Shown piece by piece: positions 31,400 to 41,651 of a DNA stretch of 64,000 nt. The translations under genes and the position numbers were made by a program. The notes under the pieces were generated by a model. The model was not told the DNA's origin. It saw only the letters and a list, made by a program, of their open reading frames with translations, and ran no database searches. How positions within the stretch are numbered: the first letter of the stretch is position 1; every line of letters begins with the position of its first letter. The stretch is from Plantago ovata (lineage: Eukaryota > Streptophyta > Magnoliopsida > Lamiales > Plantaginaceae): the NCBI GenBank assembly GCA_028274465.1, contig CM051456.1, forward strand, positions 84,678,753-84,742,752, read 5' to 3'.

Positions 31400-32790
31400 T
31401 GATCATGTCGTTTTTCACCAATTAAATTTGTTTAAAAGCCTAAGAACACTTATCACTACACAAACTAGAGTGCAATGGCAAGTTGTCCCCGAGTGTCGTT
31501 CTCTCGGGACCTAACGTGGCTTTGCTTGAGGTTTTTGCTAGTAATTTCAGTCAACGAGTTAAATTTCGTTTTCTTTGAACAAAGCAACGTGAAATCAGAT
31601 TGTTGTAATCAAGTTTGGAAAATGGTTGGTGATAGAAATCAAATACACATGCATGGGTTACGAATATGCTCACAAGTTCAGTGCGTAAAACCTTCGATCA
31701 AGTCTGCTAAGCAACTCGTTTAGGTAACTTTCAAGACACACATCATAAAAGACCACTATCAATACTTTAGAGGTGCTTGTCACTAACACCATTTATCTAG
31801 CATGCTGCAAATCTCTAACATACAATCCTATAGCTTTCATTGAACAATAGTTTGTCACTATACTCAATTCGAATATATTTTATAGGCAACTAAGAATCAT
31901 ATGAAGGAATTTGCAGCAAGATTGAATCACAATCTCATGTAAGCATAAACATAACCCATAGCATGCATATTCTACATTCTACCACCAACACAAAAGATTT
32001 AGCTACTCATATTAATCAACATAGACATCAATTCATATGAATAATAATCAGAATACATCATATCAAACTACAAGACAAGAGACTGATACAAGTTACCACC
32101 AAAGCTGTCACTAATCGGTGGAAAGCAAAGAAAACATCTCCGTAGATGATTACAAAGGATGAATTCCAATCAAAATCTTGAATCCCAAGCTAAAATACAA
32201 TGTAATCTGAGTTTTCTCTGAGTTTTGGGGCTTAGGAGCTCTCCAAATCGAAGCTACAGTTCCAAAGATATTCAAAAAATGACTAAAGATCAGATCTAAG
32301 AAGGAAAATCCGAAAACGTAACCGCTGCCAAGCGGACCGCTTGGAGAAGCCAAGCGGAGCGCTTGGCAAGCGAAGCGCTTTGGCACTGCAAGCGCTTCGC
32401 TTGGCTCCTATGCCAAAGTCCTGGAAAATGAAGCGGAGCGCTTCACTATTCCAGGCGCTTAGCTTGGCTCCTGGGAGATTTTTGTCTTCAAACTCAATCT
32501 TTTTGCCCTCGCATGGCCCTCGGGTGCCTTGGACTCATCCTTCTCGATGCTTATTGATGCTCAAACACTTACGAACAAGCCACGGAGATTGGGGAACTTC
32601 AACGGGGCCATCTTTTCCATCAAAAAGGCTCGTTTTTAGCTCCAAAAACGCCGTTTCGTACCTAAGTGCCTGAAAATGCAGAAAACACAAAACGTGACAC
32701 TATTCTACAAAACTAACCAAAAAACAAGGCTAGAAGATAGCAAAAGAAGGTAAAAAAGACAAGATGAACGCGTAAAAAATACGTTCATCA
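31400..32790 (-). repeat. 3' LTR of element G (family 2)
   Basis: 1391 bp. On the plus strand it starts TGATCATGTCGTTTTTCACC, one base unlike the TGATGATGTCG expected from H, and ends AATACGTTCATCA. Palindromes at 32327-32469. Confidence 0.88.
32327..32469. promoter_or_regulatory. Family-2 palindrome array in the G LTR
   Basis: About six units of the type CCAAGCG-GAC-CGCTTGG, CCAAGCG-GAG-CGCTTGG, CAAGCG-AAG-CGCTT, CAAGCG-CTT-CGCTTGG and weaker ones. It occupies the same place in the LTR as the GGGGCG palindromes of family 1, with different stem sequence. Confidence 0.75.
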
Positions 32791-32827
32791 AACTCCCCAA
32801 ACCAAACATTTGCTTGTCCTCACGCAA
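32791..32827 (-). promoter_or_regulatory. Polypurine tract and hairpin (G)
   Basis: Minus strand TTGCGTG-AGGA-CAAGCAA (one mismatched pair), then GTTTGGTTTGGGGAGTT, then the LTR. Confidence 0.75.
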
Positions 32828-34245
32828 CAAACTATCCTAAATGCAACACAAAAGGAGTCTCATGCCAAGTAAAGTGAACTAATCTATTGAATCTACCAAA
32901 TGCTTATGAACAAAACCAAATGAGCATGACATGCAAATAGGTTGAAGTATGCCTCGATTGCGAATATACACATTCTCAAGTGCACTTGGTTAAACAAAGG
33001 AGTCTCACGTAACATCTTCTACCTGGACCTGGTCAGTGACGACACAATGATGCATGTTATCATACTACAATTGCCCCGTGCCTATGAAACCGAGGGCTTA
33101 CTACTGTTCACCAAGCGAGACTTTTCCTCAAGAGAGGGCGAACCAATACTGGCTCTCATCAAACGAATGAGGGTTCCCTTAGAAAGATAACACTCCCCTA
33201 TTCTACCCAGACTCTCAAGAATGAGCCTCTTTCAACCACTTCTTGAATAGCAAGACGAGGGTGGTCAAGAACAGGCCTTGGACAAAGGCGACACGAAACG
33301 AAAGATAGAATTTACAACTCAACACTTCACAAGGACAAAATATTTACATGACACTTGACACTACGAGACTGCTTTTGGCTTGCAACGACCCTTCTTTTGC
33401 TTTTGGGTCTTATTCTTTATTTTCTTTCTTCTTTTTTTTTATTTTCTTTTCTCTTTTCTTTTTTTTTTAATATTTCTTTTTCTTTCTTCTTCTTTTCCCT
33501 TTTTTTTTTATATATAGGGGCAAGCAGCAGTACTATGTGTCAAAAACACCTCCGCAAACCTATTCGAAAGAAAGAATAGGTTTGAGCACAAAAACGAAAA
33601 AGAAAAAGGAAAGACTCTTTTACAAAGACACCTCCCCAAACCTATTCGAAAGAATAGGTTGGGACACAAAACAAAAAGAAAAAGAAAAAAGGAAACTTTA
33701 CAACGACTCAAAGACAAGAGACAAGATCAAATAAGGCAACCCCCTCCCCAAACCTATTCGATAGAATAGGTTTAATACAAGGAATCGCACACCTCACACT
33801 ACCTCCTTCCTAGGCATTTGGCAATCTCTAATCGAGGTGAAGAACTTGTCGCCTCTTACGTACATAATTACACGGGTTACAACCATAGACTCTAACATGC
33901 ATCATTTTATAAGGCCATCGTGAACCGCAGCAGAAGAAACACCACTCAAGGTGATGTCGAGACTACTAAGCTTAACTAGTGCACAAGCGAATGTGACAAA
34001 CCAAGCGAGACAAGCCTCAAACTACTTGCAAAGTGATGCAACATATGATCAATGGTCATAAACACTTAGTCTACTCAATAAAAAAGTTCAAAAAACTTGG
34101 CAATAAACTCCACACACAACAACGTGCAACAACTAATCTATGGATGATATGCATGCAAAAATTTGAAAAAACACGACAAATCACATGAACTTGAGTAAAA
34201 TTAGGTATGTACGAACCACACAAGCATATAGTACTGAAAATCCAA
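32828..34245 (-). other. 3' non-coding region of element G
   Basis: No gene. Shares its layout with family 1: a purine-rich tract (about 33395-33520), three AACCTATTC...GAATAGGTT-type hairpins (about 33557-33582, 33639-33660, 33750-33773) and the blocks around 33810-34100. The LTR families differ, yet this region is clearly related between them. Confidence 0.7.
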
Positions 34246-34286
34246 TACCCCCTCCAAACCTAAACTTTTGCTCGTCCTCGAGCAAA
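34246..34286 (-). promoter_or_regulatory. Internal hairpin plus polypurine module (G)
   Basis: Minus strand TTTGCTCG-AGGA-CGAGCAAA (34267-34286), then AGTTTAGGTTTGGAGGGGGT. This is a second full PPT-like unit about 1.45 kb from the terminal one. The stem reads CTCG/CGAG against CTTG/CAAG at the terminal site of family 1. Confidence 0.65.
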
Positions 34287-34459
34287 GAAAAGTTGAATGA
34301 AAAGGAAAAATTGGATTGAAAGTACACTTCCCTGAGATAAAGGTTCGTGTCCAATCTCCTATATATGGGTAGTACCTGAAAGGACTTAAGAAACATGTGA
34401 AAACGGGTGCGCAAAGGTGAGAAGAATGGAAAAAACGAGGAAAATCTGGGTACAGGGTC

Positions 34460-34610
34460 CAGGCGGACCGCTTGGCGGGAGCCAAGCGGTTTGCTTGGCA
34501 AGCGGAGCGCTTGGGAGGCTCCAGACGCTCTGCTTGAATTTCCAGGAAGTTGCAAAACTTTCTGGAATTTCAAGCGGACCGCTTGGCCCTTCCAAGCGCT
34601 TCGCTTGGCT
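34460..34610. repeat. Family-2 palindromes downstream of the accessory ORF (G)
   Basis: AGGCGGACCGCTTGG, CCAAGCGGTTTGCTTGG, CAAGCG-GAG-CGCTTGG, CAAGCG-GAC-CGCTTGG and CCAAGCG-CTT-CGCTTGG. This third site has no counterpart seen in family 1. Confidence 0.7.
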
Positions 34611-34797
34611 CTGTTTCCAGATTTTCGATGTTTTTTTCCTATCTTAATCACCTAATGCACCAAGACAAAAACTAGACTAAACTAATCACGACAAAAGGCA
34701 CACAGGCCAGAACTACAAAAGCAAATAAAAAAGTATAGGAGTCTTCAAATTGCATCATCAATTAAGAGTATCAAAAATGAGTACCACCACCGCAAAA

Positions 34798-35793
34798 TCA
34801 CTCGGATCGGTGAGGGATGACAAGGAGAAAAGGGTCTTCGAACCCTTGCTCTACTCCGAAGCGGTGGAGTACCAGATCGTGTGTCTCTATGTCAATTGGT
34901 TTCCTCGATGCCTCGGTGCGCCGGATGTTTGGCACATTTGCTTTCTCACACATAGAAGTGATCAGATGTGGGAAGACTAGTGGGTGGTCGGGTTCTCGTT
35001 TAATCTCGAATTGCTGGAAGATGATGTCCCCGGGAGTGATGGGCAAGTTCGCCATGAGGGAATAGACTAAGATCCCGACTTCCGGCGTTATCTCTTCGGT
35101 TATGAGTCCCGTTATCAGATTAGCTACCACGAAAGGTAGGATCATGCGGGCGTGCAAGTGCAAATTTTTATACTTCAAGGTGTTATCGAGACGCGTCTTC
35201 CTTGGCTTGTAGTCCTTGGTTGTCAGAACCCCGGCTATCCTCCTCGGAAACTTCTCAATCGTTGGGTCATAGACATAGTGCACATAGGGATCACTCACAT
35301 AGTATGCTACCTTATTCTTGTCTTCCCGCAAGGGTTCCTCTAGTCCCATAATGAAACTAGTGATACTCAATGGTGAGAAAGGGACCATCACACCACGAAT
35401 AGGTACTGCTTCGGCCTTATAGTTATAGTCCTCGAAGGAAATGTGGAGCTCCTCGACAAGGTCTCTATCCCATCCGGAGAGTTCTTTCCCATAGAAGATC
35501 CATCCTCTCGCCGTTATAAGCCTGGTAAGGTGAGCATAGGGTGCATAGGGTACATCAAAGAAAAGCCCCTTGTTCTCATATTTTGTCCCCTTTAGTACGT
35601 CCAACTCCTTTGAAGTAAAGGAGATGCTACGGTCCCAAATCACTGACCGTTCTCCTCCCCTATAGAAGTTGTATCGGAACCTCCGCAATGCGTCCGATTC
35701 TTTGTATGGGTCACGGTCGCTTTCATCACGGGGAATCTCCTTGGAGGTTGAAGCTCCATCCTTCCTTGCTTTCTTCTTGGCTCTTGTGTCCAT
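34798..35793 (-). CDS. Accessory protein with putative plant transposon protein domain, intact (G)
   Basis: 331 aa from the ATG that lies five bases after the candidate 3' splice acceptor (AG|GTACCATGG). The frame extends upstream into the intron, so the first in-frame methionine is not the likely start. Order of parts: a basic N-terminus (DTRAKKKARKDG), YNFYRGGERSVIWDRS, RGWIFYGKELSGWDRDLVEELHISF, RGVMVPFSPLSITSFIMGLEEP, then a helical ARMILPFVVANLITGLITEEITPEVGILVYSLMANLPITPGDIIF segment and a polar tail. This matches the plant transposon protein domain found in many gypsy elements; the basic start could be a nuclear signal. No catalytic motif is evident. It sits where polymerase would be in a full element, with its own leader, intron and upstream palindromes. 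It is the only undamaged copy in the window. Confidence 0.72.
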   Translation of the reverse strand: MDTRAKKKARKDGASTSKEIPRDESDRDPYKESDALRRFRYNFYRGGERSVIWDRSISFTSKELDVLKGTKYENKGLFFDVPYAPYAHLTRLITARGWIFYGKELSGWDRDLVEELHISFEDYNYKAEAVPIRGVMVPFSPLSITSFIMGLEEPLREDKNKVAYYVSDPYVHYVYDPTIEKFPRRIAGVLTTKDYKPRKTRLDNTLKYKNLHLHARMILPFVVANLITGLITEEITPEVGILVYSLMANLPITPGDIIFQQFEIKREPDHPLVFPHLITSMCEKANVPNIRRTEASRKPIDIETHDLVLHRFGVEQGFEDPFLLVIPHRSE

Positions 35794-35798
35794 GGTAC

Positions 35799-36278
35799 CT
35801 AGGATAATCTTATTAGATAACTTCAAGAGACGATGAGACTTAGACTCGACTCCTAGACTCCAATACTCACTCAAGTAATCTCATGGTGAGTTTGAAGGCT
35901 TGCTAAAGTTCATATGAACAAATCGAGAAGCTTTAACACTTGGTTACGATAAATCCATACGAATCTAAACCAAGCAAACAAACTCTTCAATTAAATTACC
36001 TGACCAATCCAACACATTCTCATGCAATCACAACATCACCATAATCATAACATAACTCAAATTCAAGGCTAACAATCATCAAACAATTATATAGCAAAAA
36101 TTCGAGCACTAGAGTTCATCATAAATCAAGAGGAGCAAAATTCGAATTTAGACATCACATCTAGTAAGAAACATGCTCAACAATCATCATCAAACTCTAA
36201 TTCACCAATGCATAACACAATTGAAGCTAATTAAGATAAAATCCCAAATTTAAGAAAGTTAGGGTTCATGAGAGGTAC
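35799..36278 (-). other. Candidate 5'-leader intron of the accessory gene (G)
   Basis: Minus strand AATCAAAG|GTACCTCTC to ATCCTAG|GTACCATGG, 480 bp, T-rich on the sense strand. Confidence 0.6.
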
Positions 36279-36492
36279 CTTTGATTCCTTGTTATGGATG
36301 CCTCAAACGTGAAATTTGATCGGTTTAGATGATAGAGGGGGTGATGGGCTTTGTAAAACGCACAAGATTGCAAGAATTGGTGGAGAATTGAGAGAGATTG
36401 AGATTTTTGGGGTGCTAACTCGGCAATGGAGGAAGAAAAACGAAGTGGGGAGCTTTGATACTCAATTGCCCCGCTTAGCTTTCTTAAGGAAA
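36279..36492 (-). promoter_or_regulatory. Leader exon and inferred internal promoter region (G)
   Basis: On the minus strand a strongly pyrimidine-rich stretch (TCTCAATCTCTCTCAATTCTC near 36385-36405) between the palindrome cluster and the splice donor, as in plant 5' leaders. No canonical TATA box. Promoter activity is inferred from layout only. Confidence 0.4.
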
Positions 36493-36719
36493 TCCAAGCG
36501 AAGCGCTTGGGCCGTCCCAAGCGAAGCGCTTCGCAAGCGGTCCTCTTGGGACCTGCCAAGCGCTCCTCTTGGATTTCCAGTAAGAATGAAATTCTTACAG
36601 GAAATTCAAGCGGACCGCTTGGACCTGCCAAGCGCTCCGCTTGGATTTCCAATAAGAATGTACATTCTTACTGGAAATTCAAGCGGACCGCTTGGGCTTT
36701 CCAAGCGGTTCGCTTGGGA
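36493..36719. promoter_or_regulatory. Family-2 internal palindrome cluster (G)
   Basis: At least seven units such as CCAAGCG-AAG-CGCTTGG, CAAGCG-GAC-CGCTTGG and CCAAGCG-GTT-CGCTTGG, plus two hairpins whose arms contain GTAAGAAT/ATTCTTAC (about 36572-36603 and 36645-36678). Part is a direct repeat of about 80 bp. It lies about 215 bp upstream of the splice donor, the same spacing as the family-1 clusters in A and C. Confidence 0.75.
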
Positions 36720-36831
36720 CCTGAAGCTCCCAAATCTATTTTTTTTCGAGTTTTGCTAAATTTTCACCCCAAAAACCTTGTCTAAACAGCGAAACAAAAT
36801 TTAAACGTGCTTCTGGCAAGCACCTACAACC

Positions 36832-36847
36832 TCGGGTTGCCTCCCGA
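36832..36847 (-). terminator. Hairpin after gag-pro (G)
   Basis: Minus strand TCGGG-AGGCAA-CCCGA, about 45 nt beyond the gag-pro stop. Outer pair is T-A where A and F have C-G. Label is a placeholder. Confidence 0.45.
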
Positions 36848-36890
36848 GAAGCGCCTTCGTTTAAAAGTCGTTGGCTCGACTCGTCTTAGC

Positions 36891-39164
36891 TCATTCGGGA
36901 TCAATTTCGCATCGGGTACTAGACTTCCCCGTCCAAGTGCTCTTCAAAGCACCAAGTCCCTGCACATCTTGACGAACATAAAGAGGACCAAAGAATCCTA
37001 CAAGTTCGTTAGTATCAACATAAGCACATGAATTAATTATGGCTCGCAACGTATGTTGCTTTCCATTTACCTCGAAGCTACATGTACGACGGTACATGTC
37101 TATCACCATATGTACTTTGTTGATGAAGGCTCTACCCAAAAGAACCACATCCTTGAGCTTTGCGGAGGATGTAGGCATGACGATGAAGTTCGTCTTGACC
37201 TCTACACCGGCGACTCTTACCACTAGATTCTCGATCACACCCAATGGCTTCTTCATAGACCCGTCCGCCAATTGCACCATGCACTTCATTGGTCTTAAGC
37301 CAGACAAACCCGACTCTTCGTACACGTTCAAAGGTATGACATTCACACCCGCTCCCGTGTCTAGAGTTGCCACTATTCCATCCTTCTTACCCAAGCCGAT
37401 TTCCACATCAAAGCTCTCTTGGATAAGAACTTCCACCATATCCACCAACTCATCCTCAGACGACGAGTTTTCATTCACTTCTTCCACTATCGCATCAGAT
37501 TGTGCGACCACTTTTTCTTCCACAACCACCTTAGGAGTCCCAAGCTCCTCACTCATTTTGCAAGTTTCAGTTATCTTGAAACTTGGCACCTCAACTAGTG
37601 CATTGTCTCTCACAACCGTGATCTCCACGGGCAAATCAGTCACCACGGTTATGGCCATAGCCTTCTCCGTGATTCTGGGAAACTTCCCTTGCTCTCTACT
37701 AGCCCCCCGATCTATCAGCTCTTGCAACTTCTTATGGAGGTTGCTACTACTAGCCTCAAGCTTCTCAAACCGCTGATTATTAGTAGCTTCATTACGATAG
37801 TAATGCTCCATAAACTTATTTTTTTTCAACACAAGATCGTTGAGAGAAGAGACAAGAGGTGAAGGAAGCACCCCTCCACCTTGTGGTCCCGAACTAGCAA
37901 CCTGAGGTGGAGGTGTAGGATTAGAAGGCGGTGCTCCTTCATACCAATTGTTCCCATAGTTGAGACGACTTCTATCTTGATTAGGCCCATAGGCATTTTG
38001 ATCCGGGTTGTGAAGATAACCACGGTTGCCTTGATTCTGGTACCCACCTCGGGGCCCACGGTTTTGTGGCCTCACATTGCCATATCCTTGCCCGTAGTTC
38101 ACATCTCCAACTACTTGCTCTCCCTCAGCAGCATACACTTCTTGACGGACATCGTTCGTGATATATTGCTCTCTAGCAAATTCAGACAGGCATAAATAGG
38201 CCGGGTGCCCATAGTTCTTGCACACACCACAAACTTCCGTAGAAGGAGAAGGAACGCTTTGCCTCAAAGCTTGCTTCACTTCATGGGCGAACCCATCGAA
38301 TGCATTTTGTTCTACCACTACCTTGGCCGCACCTATTTGCTCCTTTTGGAGCACACGAGCCCTCACATTCCGGTTTTGGGAATTCTGGTACATCATGTCC
38401 AGCTTCACTTGGGCTTGAGAAGGAAGCAACTCCCCCATACTACCTCCACAAATACTATCCACTTGAGATTGAATCTCAGGATGTAACCCATTGTAAAAGA
38501 ATTGGAGAAGCTGACCTTTATCATACCCGTTATGTGGTTATCGATGATGCAACCCCATGAATCGATCATAGGCCTCGTGGAAAGGCTCATCATACCTCTG
38601 CTCGAAGGAGCTAATTTGGCTCTTCATAGACATTGTCTTGGAAGCGGGGTAGTAACGCTCCATGAACTTATCAAAACATTGATCCCATGTTGTCAAAGAC
38701 CCGACCTCCAAAGTATTAAGCCAAGCCTTTGCACGATCGCCTAGCCCCATAGAAAAGACCTTCTTACGGAGATCATCATCCGTAACACCAGCCCCTGGTC
38801 GCCCAAGATGGAGAACAAAATTCTCGAGCTCATTCAAGTACCCAATCACGTCCTCATTAGCCATCCCATAGAATTTGGGAAGTTGTTGGAACATGTGATT
38901 CTTGATCTCCAAGTTCCTTGTGGCATCATTGAGGACAATTGCTGGTCCTCTAGCCCCAACCGTAGGCTTAGTAAGTGTACGTATAGGCCTCTCCGCAATT
39001 TCACCTTCCAAGTAAACAGATTCAAGAATTGGCTCCAAAAGATAAGAAGAAGACTCTTCCCAAATACCAGAAGTGGAAGCTCTAGATGCTACTCCTTCAA
39101 ACTCGAGATTCAAATTCCTCCTTTTCCTTTGAAACAAACGATCGATCTCGTCTACAAAAGGTTC
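36891..39164 (-). pseudogene. Gag-protease polyprotein of family 2, one internal stop and no N-terminus (G)
   Basis: A single frame runs from the cut N-terminus (VDEIDRLFQRKRRN) to 36891, broken only by one TAA in frame at plus 38535-38537, just before PHNGYDKGQLLQFFYNGL. It includes gag capsid motifs (AIVLNDATRNLEIKNHMFQQ, MGLGDRAKAWLNTL, FMERYYP), a zinc knuckle C-x2-C-x4-H-x4-C (CGVCKNYGHPAYLC), a long linker and an aspartic protease with DTGAGVN and VVLLGRAF. It ends shortly after the protease, as in family 1, so gag-pro-only coding is a feature of both families. The first residues up to about EPFVDEID are lost at the 39165 junction. Confidence 0.85.
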
Positions 39165-39201
39165 AGTAATAGGGGAAGGAGTTCGACTCCTTCCTCTATT
39201 A
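39165..39201. repeat. Junction of element G with the duplicated segment, at a 16-bp-stem palindrome
   Basis: G gag sequence ends ...AAAGGTTCAG near 39165-39166. The hairpin 39167-39201 then begins at once: arms TAATAGGGGAAGGAGT and ACTCCTTCCTCTATTA, loop TCG (one G-T pair). No LTR end or target duplication lies at the junction. Confidence 0.75.
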
Positions 39202-39823
39202 GAAGTCTAAGGGATAAGTTAGATTTTCCTGATTGAGTTTTAATTTGATTGGGAATGAATCTAGACTTGAAATTGGTTTCCTAGTGCGATAATATTTAGA
39301 TTCTTATTCCTTTATAAAGTCTAATTGCTTATGCTTTAGGGTTCTATTGACTACTATATATAGTAGACTATTAGAGAGTTTTTGACATAGACTTTTACAG
39401 TCATTCTACCCAGTTTTCTTAGAGAAAATAAAAACTCTCCCCTCCTCTATAAGCCTACGCGCGCGCCACCTACCCGAGAAATCGCCGCCCCATATTCTTG
39501 GTTACACAAAGAATATCCTATCATTCTTTCCGATTGGTTGTTCATCCGTGGATACCAAGGTTGAGGTTCTAGGAGCTGGAAACTAACTTTTATTGGCTTG
39601 CAGATAATCAAAGTATTGCAGATATCTTCGACTTCGACGAAGGAGAAGATACACCGGATTATTACGAAAACTTGGAAGCTGCTTTGGAAGTAAGGTTAGT
39701 CTTCTAATTAACGTGTTTAAATATATACGGCATATACATAATCAATTAACCTGTATGTTAAGAAAATTTTTGAAATTCCGCTGCGTACCCTAGGGGTAAC
39801 TCTGACCGTATTTTCTTACAAAC
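39167..39823 (+). mobile_element. Solo LTR S3, 5'-truncated
   Basis: Matches S2 from its second hairpin to the end (TTTTCTTACA). It keeps about 80 bp, including GGGAATGAATCTAGAC, that S2 lacks; S1 also has this block, so S2 carries the deletion. Followed by AAACATATGTCC, the same flank as S2. Confidence 0.8.
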
Positions 39824-39829
39824 ATATGT

Positions 39830-40403
39830 CCCCCTAGTTTCCAAGTATCTTTGTAGAAGATAGTTGAGGAACTATGTTGAAGTAGAGGTCGAGCAGAGTC
39901 TCGACTAGTAGTGGGTGAAAAACGATTTCCGTATTCGTGCCTTGGTAACTTTCCCTCCTCCTATCTCCCCCTCCCCCCCCTTTTTTATAGGGTGCGAGCA
40001 GACGTTGCTCGGACCTTATAAAAGGGGTATATTTACTAGGTAGAGATTGGATCCGGGTAAGTATTCCTAGGTGGAAATAGGATTCTCGCTTTCTCGAGGA
40101 GACAATTGTAAGGTGATGGAATGAAATGACTTCCTCTTGCTTTTTCTTGACACTTTCTCGAGAAGCTTTGTGAGAAAGCGGCTCCTCGGTACCATATAAA
40201 AGCATCATTTTAATTTTCCTTCTCGGATGATCGGTCCTTCTCGCTCTGCGGACTGTATCTTCGATCTGGTCCTCGCTCCATGAATTACCTCTGGTTGTTA
40301 GGTAATCCGCACTCCTTTGACAAGGAAGGTCGATGCAGGAGCGTGGAGGGCCTATTGGTAAATTCACCAGGCGGTTGTGATCTGCGCCGTTGATAGTGGA
40401 CAC
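39830..40403 (-). pseudogene. Second copy of the Tat-like 3' internal remnant
   Basis: Minus-strand ORF of 189 aa beginning MSTINGADHNRL, nearly the same as the one at 14908-15405 but running further because of a small length change in a C/G run near 39970. The product is not recognised. The frame difference argues against strong selection. Confidence 0.35.
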
Positions 40404-41648
40404 TAATGAATGTGTATTTTACACTTTAATTCGAGTCTTTTTCACCTATTTTAGCTATCCTCTATGTTAATTTAGCTATATTTTAGTACATTTTATTAGA
40501 ATAGTGTCACGTTTCCCTTTAGATTTTATTTTACAGGTTTTGGTTGAAATTCGGAGATTTACGGGCAATTATATTGAAGTCTACAAGGAATTGGTGTTCC
40601 AGAAGCCTATTTGGAGTATCTGAAGGTTTCCGGATAGGATTTGGAGTCTAGGGGTCGAATATGGAGGTTAGAAGGCCATTAGAAGTCTGAAACCGAGTCC
40701 GAAAAGGCAAAGAAATCCAAAACCGCGTCGAAAACGCAGAAATTCCGCGTTTACACTGTGGGGCGAACCGCCGCGGGAAAAAATCAGGCCTATATATAGT
40801 TGCGAGTTTTCTCTCCGAAAATCATATCTTTCCAAGCCTACTTTCTCACCTCTCTCTATAGTTTTAGGTAGGAACTTCCCGAGGCCTGTCCTGGGAGTTT
40901 CATAGCTTAGGGGATACTTTTTCATAGCAGATTGGAGCGCGTAGGATCGCAATCATCCGGAGATTGACAACCTTCGGTAACCTTGTATCTTACAACTTTT
41001 ATCTACTTATTTTATATTCTTTCAATATGTTTTCTTCTATGATTGCTATTGATTGCATGCACATTATGAGTAGCTAAATTTATCGTTGGTGGTAGTATGT
41101 GAATTCTTAGCGAGGGAAGATAATCATGGTAATGGCTATATCGCGCAATATACTCCGTGTCATTGCTTTATTTCGTTGATGAGTTGAACACCAAAATTCT
41201 CGTATGTTGTATTGATCATTATGCACACTAGGACACTTGTCGGCCAATCAGACCAAATTATCTTCGTAGTGTTGAATGATTACGGAACACAATAGGACGT
41301 TAGTTGTTGACAGGTCAGACCCATATTATCTTCGTAGTGCACAATACTAACAACAGGACCCAAGATTCATTCAAAGATCTCTATGCAAGACCGAGGAATT
41401 TATGCATGATTATCGACCCATTATGTTAAGAAGGACCATACTATCACCAACCTCCATTATCTGCTTGAAAACCCCCTATTGCTTTCTATCTGCTGTTTTA
41501 TATTCTCTCGATTAAATAGATAAAGCTAGTTATAGTCCTGAGAGAACGACACTCGAGTCATTCTACTACTACACTACGCTTTTCGTTGTAGTTGTGGATT
41601 GCCTTTGGCTATTACAAATTTATTTGACTGAATCTGACACGTTCATCA
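40404..41648 (+). repeat. 5' LTR of C'
   Basis: 1245 bp. First bases read TAATGAATG, so the terminal TG is mutated to TA. Confidence 0.88.
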
Positions 41649-41651
41649 AAT

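Larger units (their letters stand above)
31400..39164 (-). mobile_element. Element G: second-family element with intact accessory gene, 5' end lost
   Basis: The 3' LTR (31400-32790), PPT, 3' region, an internal hairpin/polypurine module, the accessory ORF, candidate intron, palindrome cluster and gag-pro all run on the minus strand. The gag N-terminus ends abruptly near 39165. LTR termini (TGATCATGTCG...ACGTTCATCA) and gag match element H, not family 1. No RT or integrase. Confidence 0.88.

Noticed and set aside
32327..36719. Tandem palindromes as a CRISPR array
   Set aside because: Units are self-complementary, of unequal spacing and variable sequence, without regular unique spacers or cas genes; the context is plant retrotransposon DNA.
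34181..36785. ORFs rich in repeated peptides such as KRSAW and QALRL
   Set aside because: They are translations of the CCAAGCG palindromes in several frames and both strands, not conserved proteins.
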